DNA of 64,000 bases. Origin: Pseudomonadales bacterium. Its GTDB lineage: Bacteria; Pseudomonadota; Gammaproteobacteria; Pseudomonadales; UBA5862. The DNA lies in contig JACKOQ010000001.1 of NCBI GenBank assembly GCA_024234215.1, positions 62,001 to 126,000 of the forward strand. Reading direction: 5' to 3'. Numbering within the stretch: position 1 is the stretch's first letter; every line of letters begins with the position of its first letter. The translations under genes and the position numbers were made by a program. A model generated the notes under the pieces. It searched no databases. It was not told the DNA's origin and saw only the letters and a program-made list of their open reading frames with translations. This document shows positions 16,092 through 24,481 of the stretch, one piece after another.

Positions 16092-17704
16092 TTCATGACG
16101 ATCCCTTTGTAACTGCCGGCAATCAACGCGGCGGTGTCGGTGATCGCCAGCAACGCGCTGAGGCCGCCTTCTGAAACCAGGTAGCGCGGTTCCCAGATCG
16201 GATCGAACTTCTCCTTGAACTGGCGCAGACCCTGAAAGTTGTAGAAGCGCGCCCCCCGGTTGTAAATCAGATCGCCAAAGCGGTACCAGAGCGGGGCCAG
16301 GGGGTGTGCTTCCAGCCCCGACAGCGGCGCCATGCCCAGATTGAAGCGACAAAAACCCTGCTGCTTGAAGTGCTGCATCAGCCGGATGAACAGGAACTCC
16401 ATCGTCAAGGACGGTGCATCGGGTCGGTGGCGCATCAGGTCGAGCGACGCCTCGGCATGGGTGGCGGTGGTCATCAGGGTGGCAAAGGCGATCGGTCGAC
16501 CCTGTTGACGAACGATGGCGACACCGTTGCGGCAGATGTAGTCGGGAATGAATGCCCCCAGCGAAAAACCTTTCTCTTCGGTGTTGCGGGAGGTGAGCCA
16601 GGCGGTGGAGATCTCTTCGAGGTCTGGCAGCATCTGCGGCACCTGCGCCTTGTCGATCACCTCCATGACCAGGCCATCGCGTTCGCCGCGGTTGCAGGCA
16701 TAGCGCAGATGCTTGTTGCTGGAGCCCTCGAGCGAAAAGCGATCGAGCAGCACCACGCCCTCCTCGCCCAGCTTCATCGGCGTCAGCCCCATGTCGAGGT
16801 AGATCGGCAGCAGGGCGGGCCGCGCCTGGTAGAATGCGATCCGGCCCCCGGCGCTGTCGGCCATTTCACGCAGTCGCCAGGCCAGCTCTTCGGCCGTATC
16901 CATCGATCCGACCGGATCACCCAGCGCAATCCAGCTTGCGCCACGGATGCCATACATCAAGAAGGCATCACAGGTTTCGGTGAACAGCAGCCGCTTGTCG
17001 CCCATCAGGGCCAGCTGGGCGGTGGTGTTGTCCTGCTGCTGAATGATCGCTTCGGCCTGCTCCAGTGCTTCGGCCGAGGGGTGTTGGGCGGGCTGCCTGG
17101 GTGGGCGCAGCAGCCAGTAGAGGCCGAGCGCGAACAGCGTGACCGTGACGCCGAAGGCCGAGCGCAGCGAACGGGAGGCATCGGCGCCGTAGGCAAACTT
17201 CCACCAGAGGTGGTTGGCATATTCGACATGCTGGTAACTGAAGAAGATCATCCACACCATGGCACCAACAGCCCCCAGAATCGCCATCAGCGAGGTGGTG
17301 GTGAAGGGCGAGTCGAGCAGTGTGGTGTGGCGGTAGAACTCGTGTCGGCACAGCAGCAGCGTCAGCGCGGTGGCGAAGAGCACCAGCCCCTCTTCATAGT
17401 CGATGCCCTTGATCAGCGAAAACAGCGCCCCGCTCAGACAGAGCAGCAGGGCCAACAGATAGGCGCCATTGAGCTTGCGGTACAGTCCATGCGCGACGAT
17501 CAGCAACCCGAGACCGACGACCGAAGAGAGCAGGTGGGAGATCTCGACCAGCGGCAGTGCGACAAACACCCTGATCAGCGCCAGCCGCTCGGGGGTTGCT
17601 GGCGTGGCCGACGAGAGCAGCAGCACCAGACCGCTGGCGAAGACCATCACCGAAGCCAGATAGGGCACAGACCGGCCACCCAGCGACTGCAGATGGTCGA
17701 GCAC
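16088..17704 (-). CDS. MprF-type phosphatidylglycerol aminoacyltransferase (catalytic half, DUF2156)
   Basis: The 538-residue protein has about six N-terminal membrane helices and a C-terminal cytosolic DUF2156 domain, a double GNAT-like fold that transfers lysine or alanine from aminoacyl-tRNA to phosphatidylglycerol. Recognisable parts are WIALGDPVGS, RYACNRGERDGL, MEFLFIRLMQHFKQQGFCRF, NLGMAPLSGL and the terminal FKEKFDPIWEPRYL, all typical of MprF synthase domains. The flippase domain normally fused at the N-terminus is encoded separately by the adjacent upstream gene, 6 bases away. The likely result is reduced negative surface charge and resistance to cationic peptides; the amino acid specificity is not predictable by eye. 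Confidence 0.88.
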   Translation of the reverse strand: MLDHLQSLGGRSVPYLASVMVFASGLVLLLSSATPATPERLALIRVFVALPLVEISHLLSSVVGLGLLIVAHGLYRKLNGAYLLALLLCLSGALFSLIKGIDYEEGLVLFATALTLLLCRHEFYRHTTLLDSPFTTTSLMAILGAVGAMVWMIFFSYQHVEYANHLWWKFAYGADASRSLRSAFGVTVTLFALGLYWLLRPPRQPAQHPSAEALEQAEAIIQQQDNTTAQLALMGDKRLLFTETCDAFLMYGIRGASWIALGDPVGSMDTAEELAWRLREMADSAGGRIAFYQARPALLPIYLDMGLTPMKLGEEGVVLLDRFSLEGSSNKHLRYACNRGERDGLVMEVIDKAQVPQMLPDLEEISTAWLTSRNTEEKGFSLGAFIPDYICRNGVAIVRQQGRPIAFATLMTTATHAEASLDLMRHRPDAPSLTMEFLFIRLMQHFKQQGFCRFNLGMAPLSGLEAHPLAPLWYRFGDLIYNRGARFYNFQGLRQFKEKFDPIWEPRYLVSEGGLSALLAITDTAALIAGSYKGIVMK

Positions 17705-17710
17705 GGCACT

Positions 17711-18727
17711 TCAGGTCGGCGACGCCCGGTCACGGAGTTCCTTGAGCGCCAGCAGCAGCATCGCCAGCAACAGCGGGCCCAGATGGTAGATGATGCGGTA
17801 CATCAGCAGGCCCGCACCCAATCCCTCGGCGGAGACCTTGCCCGAGAGCGCCAACAGCATGATGCCCTCGAACACCCCAAGCCCGCCCGGCACATGGCTG
17901 GTGATGCCGGCCATGACCGCCAACGCATAGACCACCATGAATTCGACGAAGTGCAGGTCGCTCGACGGAATCAAGACATAGAGGCAGGCGCCGCAACAGA
18001 GCACATCCACGACGGAAACGGCCAGTTGAAACAGGGTGAGCCGCGTCTTCGGCAGTCGAAACGACCAGCGTGCCAGCCGTACCGGTGCGGTGCGCCCATG
18101 GGCCCATGACAGCAGCAGGGCCACCGCAATGAGCACTGCGGCACCCATCGCGCGCAGCCAGGGTGCCGAAACGCCAGAGAGCGTCACCAGCAACTCTGGC
18201 CGCACCGTCAGCGCCGCGGCACCGACGATGTGGATGCCAATGCCGAAGGCGAGCATGTTGAACAGGGTCACCCGCCCGACATCCGCCGCATCCAGCCCCT
18301 TGACCACATAGATGCGGTAGCGCACCGAACCACCCGACAGCAGGCTCAGACCCAGGGTGTTGGAGAAGGCATAGCCGCAGAATGAGGCAAAGGCGACGGT
18401 TGAAGCCGGCAGGCGCTGGCCAATGTAGTTGAGCGCCGACCAGTCATAGCCCATCAGCGCCACGAAGCTGGCCAGGGCAAAGAACAGTGCCAGACCAATC
18501 TGCTGCCGGTTGAGGCTGCCGATCTCCTCCAGCAGATGGGCGGAGGTGATGCCTGCCAGCATGTGGTGGATGGCCCACAGGGCCGCGATGAAGAGTCCCA
18601 GCGAGATCAGCGAGAAGAGGTGCGGCTTCAGGCGCGACAGCAGCGGGGGCACCAGCGGTGGCCGCCTCCGGGGCGGATCGATCTGACCGACTGCGTTGTC
18701 TGAAGTCGTGATCTCTTTACGATTCAT
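17711..18727 (-). CDS. UPF0104 / lysylphosphatidylglycerol flippase-like membrane protein
   Basis: The 338-residue protein has about eight hydrophobic segments after a basic N-terminus and shows the family signature GLSLLSGGSVRYRIYVVKGL and SHVPGGLGVFEGIMLL. These match the N-terminal flippase domain of MprF (UPF0104). It lies directly upstream of the separate synthase gene and so probably supplies the flipping half of a split MprF. The ATG at 18727 was preferred over the in-frame GTG immediately before it. The gene is also directly downstream of uppP, which handles another lipid carrier. Confidence 0.87.
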   Translation of the reverse strand: MNRKEITTSDNAVGQIDPPRRRPPLVPPLLSRLKPHLFSLISLGLFIAALWAIHHMLAGITSAHLLEEIGSLNRQQIGLALFFALASFVALMGYDWSALNYIGQRLPASTVAFASFCGYAFSNTLGLSLLSGGSVRYRIYVVKGLDAADVGRVTLFNMLAFGIGIHIVGAAALTVRPELLVTLSGVSAPWLRAMGAAVLIAVALLLSWAHGRTAPVRLARWSFRLPKTRLTLFQLAVSVVDVLCCGACLYVLIPSSDLHFVEFMVVYALAVMAGITSHVPGGLGVFEGIMLLALSGKVSAEGLGAGLLMYRIIYHLGPLLLAMLLLALKELRDRASPT

Positions 18728-18775
18728 CACACCAACAGCGGCATCAGAGTGAAGGGTTCGGTTGCATCACCCATC

Positions 18776-19594
18776 TCAGCCACTCGACCAGTCGACCCAG
18801 CCCAGTTGCGCCGTCAGCAGGATCAATGCCCCGAAACCGATGCGATACCAGGCGAAGAGGGTGAAATCATGGTTGGAGACATAGCGCAGCAGGCCACGCA
18901 CGGCGACGAAGGCGCTGAAGAAGGCGCAGAGAAAGCCGGTGGCAAACAGCGGCCAGTCGCTGAACTGCAGGGCAGCGCCATGTTTGTAGAGGTCGTAGGC
19001 GGTGGCGGCAAACATCACCGGAATCGCCAGAAAGAATGAAAATTCGGTGGCGGCCTTGCGTGACAGTCCAAACCAGAGTCCGCCGATGATGGTGGCCCCG
19101 GCGCGGGAGACGCCTGGCACCAGCGCCAGCATCTGCGCGCAGCCGACCTTGAAGGCATCCAGCGGTTTCAGTTCATCGACAGTATCGATGTGCGATGGCA
19201 AGGCGCGCCGCTCGGTCCAGAGAATGAAGACGCCACCGACCACCAGCGCCAGCGCCACCGACAGCGGATTGAACAGATAGAGCTTGATCTGCTTGATGAA
19301 CAGAAAGCCGAGCAGCGCGGCCGGCAGAAAGGCCAGCAGCAGGTTCAGCACGAAGCGCTGCGCTTGCGGATCGCGGTGCAGTTGACCGAGGGTCGAGGTG
19401 AGCCGCTGGCGGTACTCCCAGCAGACCGCGAGGATGGCCCCGAGCTGGATCACCACCTCGAACAGCTTGCCGCGCTCGTCATTGAAGTCGAGCAGGTCGC
19501 CGACGATGATCAGGTGGCCGGTGCTCGACACCGGCAGGAATTCGGTCAGCCCCTCGACGATGCCGAGCAGCAGCCCGCTCAGGATGTCACTCAT
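18776..19594 (-). CDS. uppP: Undecaprenyl-diphosphatase UppP (BacA)
   Basis: UppP dephosphorylates undecaprenyl diphosphate at the inner membrane, recycling the carrier lipid for peptidoglycan and other envelope polymers; overexpression gives bacitracin resistance. The 272-residue polytopic protein has the two signature regions: EGLTEFLPVSSTGHLII (residues 14-30, with the catalytic Glu residues and Ser) and PGVSRAGATIIGGLWFGLSR. Length and membrane-helix count match the BacA type. It heads the minus-strand group uppP, UPF0104, mprF-like, acvB-like, with a gap of about 48 bases before the next gene, which suggests an envelope lipid operon. Confidence 0.97.
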   Translation of the reverse strand: MSDILSGLLLGIVEGLTEFLPVSSTGHLIIVGDLLDFNDERGKLFEVVIQLGAILAVCWEYRQRLTSTLGQLHRDPQAQRFVLNLLLAFLPAALLGFLFIKQIKLYLFNPLSVALALVVGGVFILWTERRALPSHIDTVDELKPLDAFKVGCAQMLALVPGVSRAGATIIGGLWFGLSRKAATEFSFFLAIPVMFAATAYDLYKHGAALQFSDWPLFATGFLCAFFSAFVAVRGLLRYVSNHDFTLFAWYRIGFGALILLTAQLGWVDWSSG

Positions 19595-19661
19595 GCTTCA
19601 CCTGCGTTGAATAAGGAAGGATGAAAAGGGCCGGCCGAACGGCCATCCGGTTCCGGCAGCC

Positions 19662-20054
19662 TCAGGAGGCTGCCAGTGTCAGCCATGGAAAGGGCTGATG
19701 GGTGCGGGCCACCCAGAGCAGATAGCCGAGCGTCACCAGTGATGCCACCAGCGCCGCCGTGCGGATCGTCCGGGTCTTGCCGCGCTTCAGGGCGATGGTG
19801 CCCAGCACGATGTAGAGCAGCAGGGCAAGGAATTTGGCGGTCAGCCAGCCATCGATCAGCGGATATTGGCCGATCACCACACAGAGGCCAATGGCGCTGG
19901 CCAGCAGCAGGGTGTCGATGATGTGGGGAAGCACCTTCACCCAGCGGGTCTGCAACCGCTGCGGATCGAACAGCATCCAGCGAGCACGCACCAGAAAGAG
20001 TCCAATGGTCAGTGCCACCATCAACAGGTGGGTCATCTTCAGCAGGCTGTACAT
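19662..20054 (-). CDS. SirB2 family integral membrane protein
   Basis: A 130-residue protein with four membrane helices beginning MYSLLKMTHLLMVALTIGLF. The conserved features of SirB2/YcaP-like proteins are seen: K-x-x-H in helix 1, an RWM segment after it, and the LPHIIDTLLL and WLTAKFLALLLYI helices. The function of SirB2 is poorly defined despite its historical link to invasion gene regulation in Salmonella. The start at 20054 was chosen over longer frames because the family begins exactly at this methionine. It lies 67 bases upstream of uppP and may be transcribed with it. Confidence 0.85.
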   Translation of the reverse strand: MYSLLKMTHLLMVALTIGLFLVRARWMLFDPQRLQTRWVKVLPHIIDTLLLASAIGLCVVIGQYPLIDGWLTAKFLALLLYIVLGTIALKRGKTRTIRTAALVASLVTLGYLLWVARTHQPFPWLTLAAS

Positions 20055-20235
20055 CGTTCGACCTCGCAGGATAAAGCCGGGGATTGTAGTGACCGCCAAG
20101 CCTGACCGCCAGCGGTGACAATTGTGCTGCCGTGCTTGTGCCCGGTTCGATAAAGTGGTTCGATTGATCCGACCGTCAGCCCACGGCCACACCGGCAGCG
20201 GTGGCGGCACTCTTCGACCATCAGGAGAAGCCCAG

Positions 20236-20385
20236 GTGAAGAAACTTTCCCGCTTTCTGCTGCTGCTGACCCTCTTCAGCAACATCGCGCTGGCCGACTG
20301 CTACAAGGATGGCAAGGCCTACCCGACCGGCACCGTGATCGACGGCTTCATCTGTACCGCCGACGGCACCTGGGTCAAGGCCTGA
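20236..20385 (+). CDS. Small secreted cysteine-pair protein (49 residues)
   Basis: A strong ribosome site AGGAGAAG at 20223-20230 precedes a GTG start at 20236. The product has a textbook signal peptide (KKLSRFLLLLTLFSNIALA) with cleavage likely before Asp-Cys. The mature part is only about 29 residues, DCYKDGKAYPTGTVIDGF then ICTADGTWVKA, containing two cysteines that could form one disulfide. It resembles small DUF1496-like periplasmic proteins of the form CYYxGxxYxxG, but the family assignment is tentative. It is followed 30 bases later by a second unknown gene on the same strand. Confidence 0.7.
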   Translation: MKKLSRFLLLLTLFSNIALADCYKDGKAYPTGTVIDGFICTADGTWVKA

Positions 20386-20415
20386 TCCAGACCCTCGCAC
20401 ACCGGGAACCGCCGC

Positions 20416-21387
20416 ATGGAGGCCAAGGCCACGCCTGAGAAAAACGGCAGCAGCCGGGTCACGCTGCTGCTCGATGTCATCAGCAAGCTGGTGCCGGCGG
20501 CCGCCGTGGTGGTCGCGGCCATCGTTGCCAACCAGTTTCAGGCCGCCAACAGCGCTGCCAACCTGCTCAACCAGCGCGAGCAGGCCGACAGTGCCCTGCG
20601 TGCCGGCATGTTGCGTGACCTGATCAATCCGATCACCGCCTCGGGCAAGGATCTCGGCAAGATGCCGCTCGATCAGGAGCAACTGCTGGTCGAACTGCTG
20701 GCACTCAACTTCAACGAGCATTTCGAACTGAAGCCGCTGATGCTGCATGTCGACGGCCGTCTGGCGCGCGAGCAGTCCGCACCGAACGGGCAGCAACCGA
20801 GCATCGATGCACGCGAATCGCTGCGCTCGGTGGCCCGCCGCGTCACCCAGCGGCAGTTGGCGCAACTGACCGCCATTGGTGACCATGCCCCGGCCGAGCA
20901 GAAGAGCTGCATCTACACCTATCGGTTGAAACTGGCCCCGGCGCAGCGGGCCGCCCAGACTGCCGTCGCGCCGCCCACGCCAGCCTGCACCGACCAGCCG
21001 ATCAATCAGTTTTTCGGCGATCTGATCAGCCTTGAATCACCCGATGGCGCCTACAGCCTCGCCTTCACTCTTCGACCACCGAAAAACTGGCAGGAGCAGA
21101 CCTTCGATGCCCTGATGTACATCTCCGGCCGAAACAGCACGGGTCAGCAGGTCAAGCGTGTTTCGGCCGAACAGGATTTCACCCTCACCTGGTTCGATTT
21201 TCCCTTTACCGATAACACCTTGCTGGCCGATGGCGTGCGTTTTTCGCTGGTGCTCGACCGCGTCGACGCCAGCCGCAACGAGGTTCAGGTCAAGCTGGTC
21301 TGGTTCCCGCGTGACTACTTCTCGCCGCGCGAACGCCCCGTCAACCACTTGCAGCAGCGCGAAAAGCTGGGATTGCTGCCCAAATAA
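20416..21387 (+). CDS. Unrecognised single-pass membrane protein
   Basis: The 323-residue product is not a family I recognise. A short cytoplasmic N-terminus is followed by one membrane segment (about residues 23-43, LVPAAAVVVAAIVANQFQAA), an Ala/Gln/Leu-rich helical region, a Pro-Thr linker, and a beta-rich C-terminal domain with regularly spaced aromatic residues (FTLTWFDFPFTDNT and VKLVWFPRDYF). The topology suggests a membrane anchor with a periplasmic or cytosolic sensor-like domain. Codon use is like the neighbours. Being directly downstream of the small secreted protein, it may share its transcript. Confidence 0.75.
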   Translation: MEAKATPEKNGSSRVTLLLDVISKLVPAAAVVVAAIVANQFQAANSAANLLNQREQADSALRAGMLRDLINPITASGKDLGKMPLDQEQLLVELLALNFNEHFELKPLMLHVDGRLAREQSAPNGQQPSIDARESLRSVARRVTQRQLAQLTAIGDHAPAEQKSCIYTYRLKLAPAQRAAQTAVAPPTPACTDQPINQFFGDLISLESPDGAYSLAFTLRPPKNWQEQTFDALMYISGRNSTGQQVKRVSAEQDFTLTWFDFPFTDNTLLADGVRFSLVLDRVDASRNEVQVKLVWFPRDYFSPRERPVNHLQQREKLGLLPK

Positions 21388-21578
21388 CCACCCTGCGGTC
21401 TGTCGGCACCGTCGCGCTGCCTTTTGTAGCGGAATCGGCTAAGCTGCCCCACCCCTGCGTCTGAAGCGCGTCACCTTTTGTCGATGCCAGACAGTCGGTT
21501 GGCTGCGGTTCTTGACGCTGAACTGCGTCATTGCCTGTCGGCCGAGATCGACGCCTGCCCAATCCAGAGAGCTCCGTT

Positions 21579-22529
21579 TTGCGCATCCTGTTCGCCGGAA
21601 CCCCCGAATTTGCCGCCGTCAGCCTGCGGGCGCTGCTTGCCAGTCGCCATTCGGTCGTTGGCGTTCTCACCCAGCCCGATCGGCCCGCAGGCCGTGGCCG
21701 CAAGCCGCAGCCGAGCGCGGTCAAGCAGGTGGCGCTCAGCGCCGGCATCGCGCTGCGCCAGCCCGAGACGCTGCGCGATTCGGTGGTCGTCGCCGATCTG
21801 GCCCAGTTCGAGGCCGATCTGATGGTGGTGGTCGCCTATGGCCTGCTGCTGCCGGAGCCGGTGCTCGGGCTGCCGCGCCTCGGTTGCCTCAATGTGCATG
21901 GCTCGCTGCTGCCCCGCTGGCGCGGCGCCGCGCCGATCCAGCGTGCCATTCTGGCTGGCGATCAGCAAAGTGGCGTCACCATCATGCAGATGGAGCGCGG
22001 CCTCGACACCGGCCCGATGCTGCTGCGGCGGAGCTGTCCGATCCAGGCCGACGACAGCAGCGCCAGCCTGAGCCAGCGGCTGGCCGACCTCGGTGCCGAG
22101 GCGCTGCTGGCCGCCCTCGATCTGCTGGAGTCCGGTGACGCACGGTTCGAGCCTCAGGACGAAGCAAGTGCCAACTACGCTGCCAAGATCGGCAAGCAGG
22201 AGGCCGAGATCGACTGGCGCGAGCCGGCCAGGTCGATCGATCGCCAGGTGCGCGCCTTCAACCCTGCGCCGATCGCCTTCACCCATCTGGATCAGATTCG
22301 CCTCAATGTCTGGGCCGGTCGGCCGCTGGAGCATTCGGCCGATGCGCTGCCCGGCACGCTGCTCGGCCACAGTGAACAGGGGCTGGAGGTGGCCTGCGGC
22401 CAGGGCCGCTATGCCATCACCCAGTTGCAGTGGCCGGGTGGGCGGCCGCTCGCCAGTGGCGAGATCTGGAACGCCCGCCGCCAGCAACTTGCTGCGGGAC
22501 GGCAGTTGCGCCTGCCGCTGTCGTCATGA
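21579..22529 (+). CDS. fmt: Methionyl-tRNA formyltransferase
   Basis: Fmt formylates initiator Met-tRNA using 10-formyl-tetrahydrofolate. The N-terminal Rossmann domain shows FAGTPEFAAVSLRALL and the catalytic region HGSLLPRWRGAAPIQRAI followed by GVTIMQM; a C-terminal OB-like domain follows. The best start is a TTG at 21579, giving 316 residues beginning at RILFAGTPEF; no ATG is available nearby, and an in-frame TTG at 21531 would add 16 unlike residues. The end overlaps rsmB (ATGA). Peptide deformylase (def), which usually precedes fmt, is absent; the upstream gene is unrelated. Confidence 0.95.
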   Translation: MRILFAGTPEFAAVSLRALLASRHSVVGVLTQPDRPAGRGRKPQPSAVKQVALSAGIALRQPETLRDSVVVADLAQFEADLMVVVAYGLLLPEPVLGLPRLGCLNVHGSLLPRWRGAAPIQRAILAGDQQSGVTIMQMERGLDTGPMLLRRSCPIQADDSSASLSQRLADLGAEALLAALDLLESGDARFEPQDEASANYAAKIGKQEAEIDWREPARSIDRQVRAFNPAPIAFTHLDQIRLNVWAGRPLEHSADALPGTLLGHSEQGLEVACGQGRYAITQLQWPGGRPLASGEIWNARRQQLAAGRQLRLPLSS

Positions 22530-23833
22530 AGGGCGCACAGTCGCCCCGCCTGCTTGCCGCGCTGGCGGTCGCCGGCGTGGTGCAGCAGGGGCAGTCGCTC
22601 GGCACCGTGTTGCCACCACTGGAGGCCCGCTGCGCGCCCCGCGACCGGGCGCTGCTGCTCGAATTGAGCTATGGCACGCTGCGCTGGTATCCCCGCCTCG
22701 ACCGGCTGCTCGGTCTGCTGCTCGACCGGCCGCTGAAGCCGCGCCAGGCCAAGTTGAAGGCGCTGCTGCTGGTCGGTTTTCATCAGCTACTCAACCTGCG
22801 CATTCCGCCCCATGCGGCGATTCACGAGACGGTGGCGGCCGTCACTGGCCTGGGTGAGCCTCACGCCAAGGGGCTGGTGAACGGCGTGCTGCGCAACCTC
22901 GACCGCCACCGCGATCGATTGCTGCAGCAACTCGATGACGATCCGGTGGCCGCCACGGCCCATCCGGCCTGGCTGCTGGCGCTGCTGCGCGAAGCGTGGG
23001 GCGATGCAAGTGATCACTTACTTGCCGCCAACAATGGCCATCCCCCCTTCACATTGCGGGTCAACCTGCAACGCATCAGCCGTGCGCAGTGCCTGCAGCG
23101 ACTGGTCGAAGCGGGTCTTGAAGGGGTGCCCGGCACGCTGGCCGACAGCGCCATCACGCTGCAAAGCGCCTGTCCGGTGAGCCAGTTGCCGGGCTTCGAG
23201 CAGGGGCTGGTCAGCGTGCAGGATGAGGCGGCGCAACTGGCCGCCATCCTGCTCGACCCGCAACCAGGTGAGCGCTTACTTGACGCCTGTGCGGCGCCTG
23301 GCGGTAAAAGTGCCGCGCTGCTGGAGCGGCAACCGGGGTTGGCGGAGCTGGTGGCGATCGACATCGACGCGGCACGGTTGCAGCAGGTGCGCGACACCCT
23401 GCAACGCTGCGCGCTGGATGCCACGCTGATGGCTGCCGATGCACTCGATCTGGCCAGCTGGTGGGATGGCCGCCCCTTCGACCGCATCCTGCTCGATGCG
23501 CCCTGTTCGGCCACCGGCGTGATCCGTCGCCATCCCGACATCAAGCTGCTGCGGCGTGAGAGTGACATTGCGCCACTGGCCGCCCGGCAGCGGGCACTGC
23601 TCGAAGCGCTCTGGCCCACGCTGGCCAGCGGCGGCCGGCTGCTCTATGCCACCTGTTCGGTGTTGCCGGCCGAAAACGCAGCGGTGGTCGCGGATTTTCT
23701 GGCCGACCATGCCGATGCGCGGACAGCGCCGCTGCCGATCACCGGTTCGGTCGCCAGCGCCATCGGTTGCCAGTTGCTGCCGACGCCGGGTGGTCCCGAT
23801 GGCTTCTACTACGCCCTGCTGGAAAAGCGCTGA
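22526..23833 (+). CDS. rsmB: 16S rRNA (cytosine967-C5)-methyltransferase
   Basis: RsmB methylates C967 of 16S rRNA. The 435-residue protein has an N-terminal NusB-like RNA-binding domain and a C-terminal SAM-dependent domain with LLDACAAPGGKSAALLE, the catalytic DAPCSATGVIRRHPDIK and LLYATCSVLPAEN motifs; both conserved cysteines of the RNA m5C family are present. The ATG at 22526 overlaps the fmt stop by 4 bases, so translation is probably coupled. In many gammaproteobacteria trkA follows; here the convergent tag gene follows instead, 6 bases away. Confidence 0.97.
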   Translation: MKGAQSPRLLAALAVAGVVQQGQSLGTVLPPLEARCAPRDRALLLELSYGTLRWYPRLDRLLGLLLDRPLKPRQAKLKALLLVGFHQLLNLRIPPHAAIHETVAAVTGLGEPHAKGLVNGVLRNLDRHRDRLLQQLDDDPVAATAHPAWLLALLREAWGDASDHLLAANNGHPPFTLRVNLQRISRAQCLQRLVEAGLEGVPGTLADSAITLQSACPVSQLPGFEQGLVSVQDEAAQLAAILLDPQPGERLLDACAAPGGKSAALLERQPGLAELVAIDIDAARLQQVRDTLQRCALDATLMAADALDLASWWDGRPFDRILLDAPCSATGVIRRHPDIKLLRRESDIAPLAARQRALLEALWPTLASGGRLLYATCSVLPAENAAVVADFLADHADARTAPLPITGSVASAIGCQLLPTPGGPDGFYYALLEKR

Positions 23834-23839
23834 GCCGGT

Positions 23840-24421
23840 TCATTGGTGGTCGGGATGGCGAAAACAGTCGACCAGGTGGTCGTTCACCATGCCGATCGAC
23901 TGCATCATGGCATAGCAGATGGTGCTGCCGACGAAGCTGAAGCCGGCCTGCTTCAGCGCCTTGGCCATCCGGTCCGACAATGGCGTCGTCGCCGGCACCT
24001 CGGCCGCAGTGCGAAAGCGGTTGACCTGCGGCACGCCATCGACCATCCCCCACAGGAAGGCCGCCAGGCTGCCATGTCGCGCCTGCAGCGTCAGCACCCT
24101 GCCGGCGTTGTGGATGGCCGATTCGATCTTGCGCCGGTTGCGGATCAGGCCCGGATCAGCCAGCAGCGCCTCCACCTCGGTCGGACCGAACCGGGCCACC
24201 GCCTGCGGATCGAAGCCGGCGAAGCAGTGGCGGTAACGCTCGCGCTTGCGCAGCACGGTGATCCAGGAGAGTCCGGCCTGCGCCCCCTCCAGCGTCAGCA
24301 GTTCGAACAGCCGCTGGTCATCATGCAGCGGCACCCCCCATTCGTGGTCGTGGTAGTGCAGATAGAGTGGATCATCGCCGCACCAGGGGCAGCGTTGCGG
24401 GGTCGCCTCGGTCCGATTCAT
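23840..24421 (-). CDS. tag: DNA-3-methyladenine glycosylase I
   Basis: Tag excises 3-methyladenine from alkylated DNA in base excision repair. The 193-residue length and the N-terminal CPWC...YHDHEWGVPLHDD region are characteristic, as are GLSWITVLRKRERYR and the C-terminal VGSTICYAMMQSIGMVNDH. Cysteines and histidines in the N- and C-terminal parts fit the known zinc-binding site. It is divergent from glyQ with a 60-base gap and convergent with rsmB. The tag-glyQ-glyS neighbourhood is conserved in Pseudomonas. Confidence 0.96.
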   Translation of the reverse strand: MNRTEATPQRCPWCGDDPLYLHYHDHEWGVPLHDDQRLFELLTLEGAQAGLSWITVLRKRERYRHCFAGFDPQAVARFGPTEVEALLADPGLIRNRRKIESAIHNAGRVLTLQARHGSLAAFLWGMVDGVPQVNRFRTAAEVPATTPLSDRMAKALKQAGFSFVGSTICYAMMQSIGMVNDHLVDCFRHPDHQ

Positions 24422-24444
24422 GTCACTCCTTCAGGGCGAGCGGG

Positions 24445-24450
24445 TATAAT
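24445..24450 (+). promoter_or_regulatory. -10 element of probable glyQ promoter
   Basis: A perfect TATAAT at 24445-24450 lies 32 bases before the glyQ start in the short gap between tag and glyQ. No convincing -35 hexamer is present at the right distance, so this is called from the -10 sequence and position only. Confidence 0.4.
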
Positions 24451-24481
24451 TCCTCACTTTATCAGGACATAGGACACTCTC

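Noticed and set aside
19655..19674. 7-bp inverted repeat at the 3' end of the SirB2 gene
   Set aside because: It lies within the last codons and has no T run; a terminator cannot be supported.
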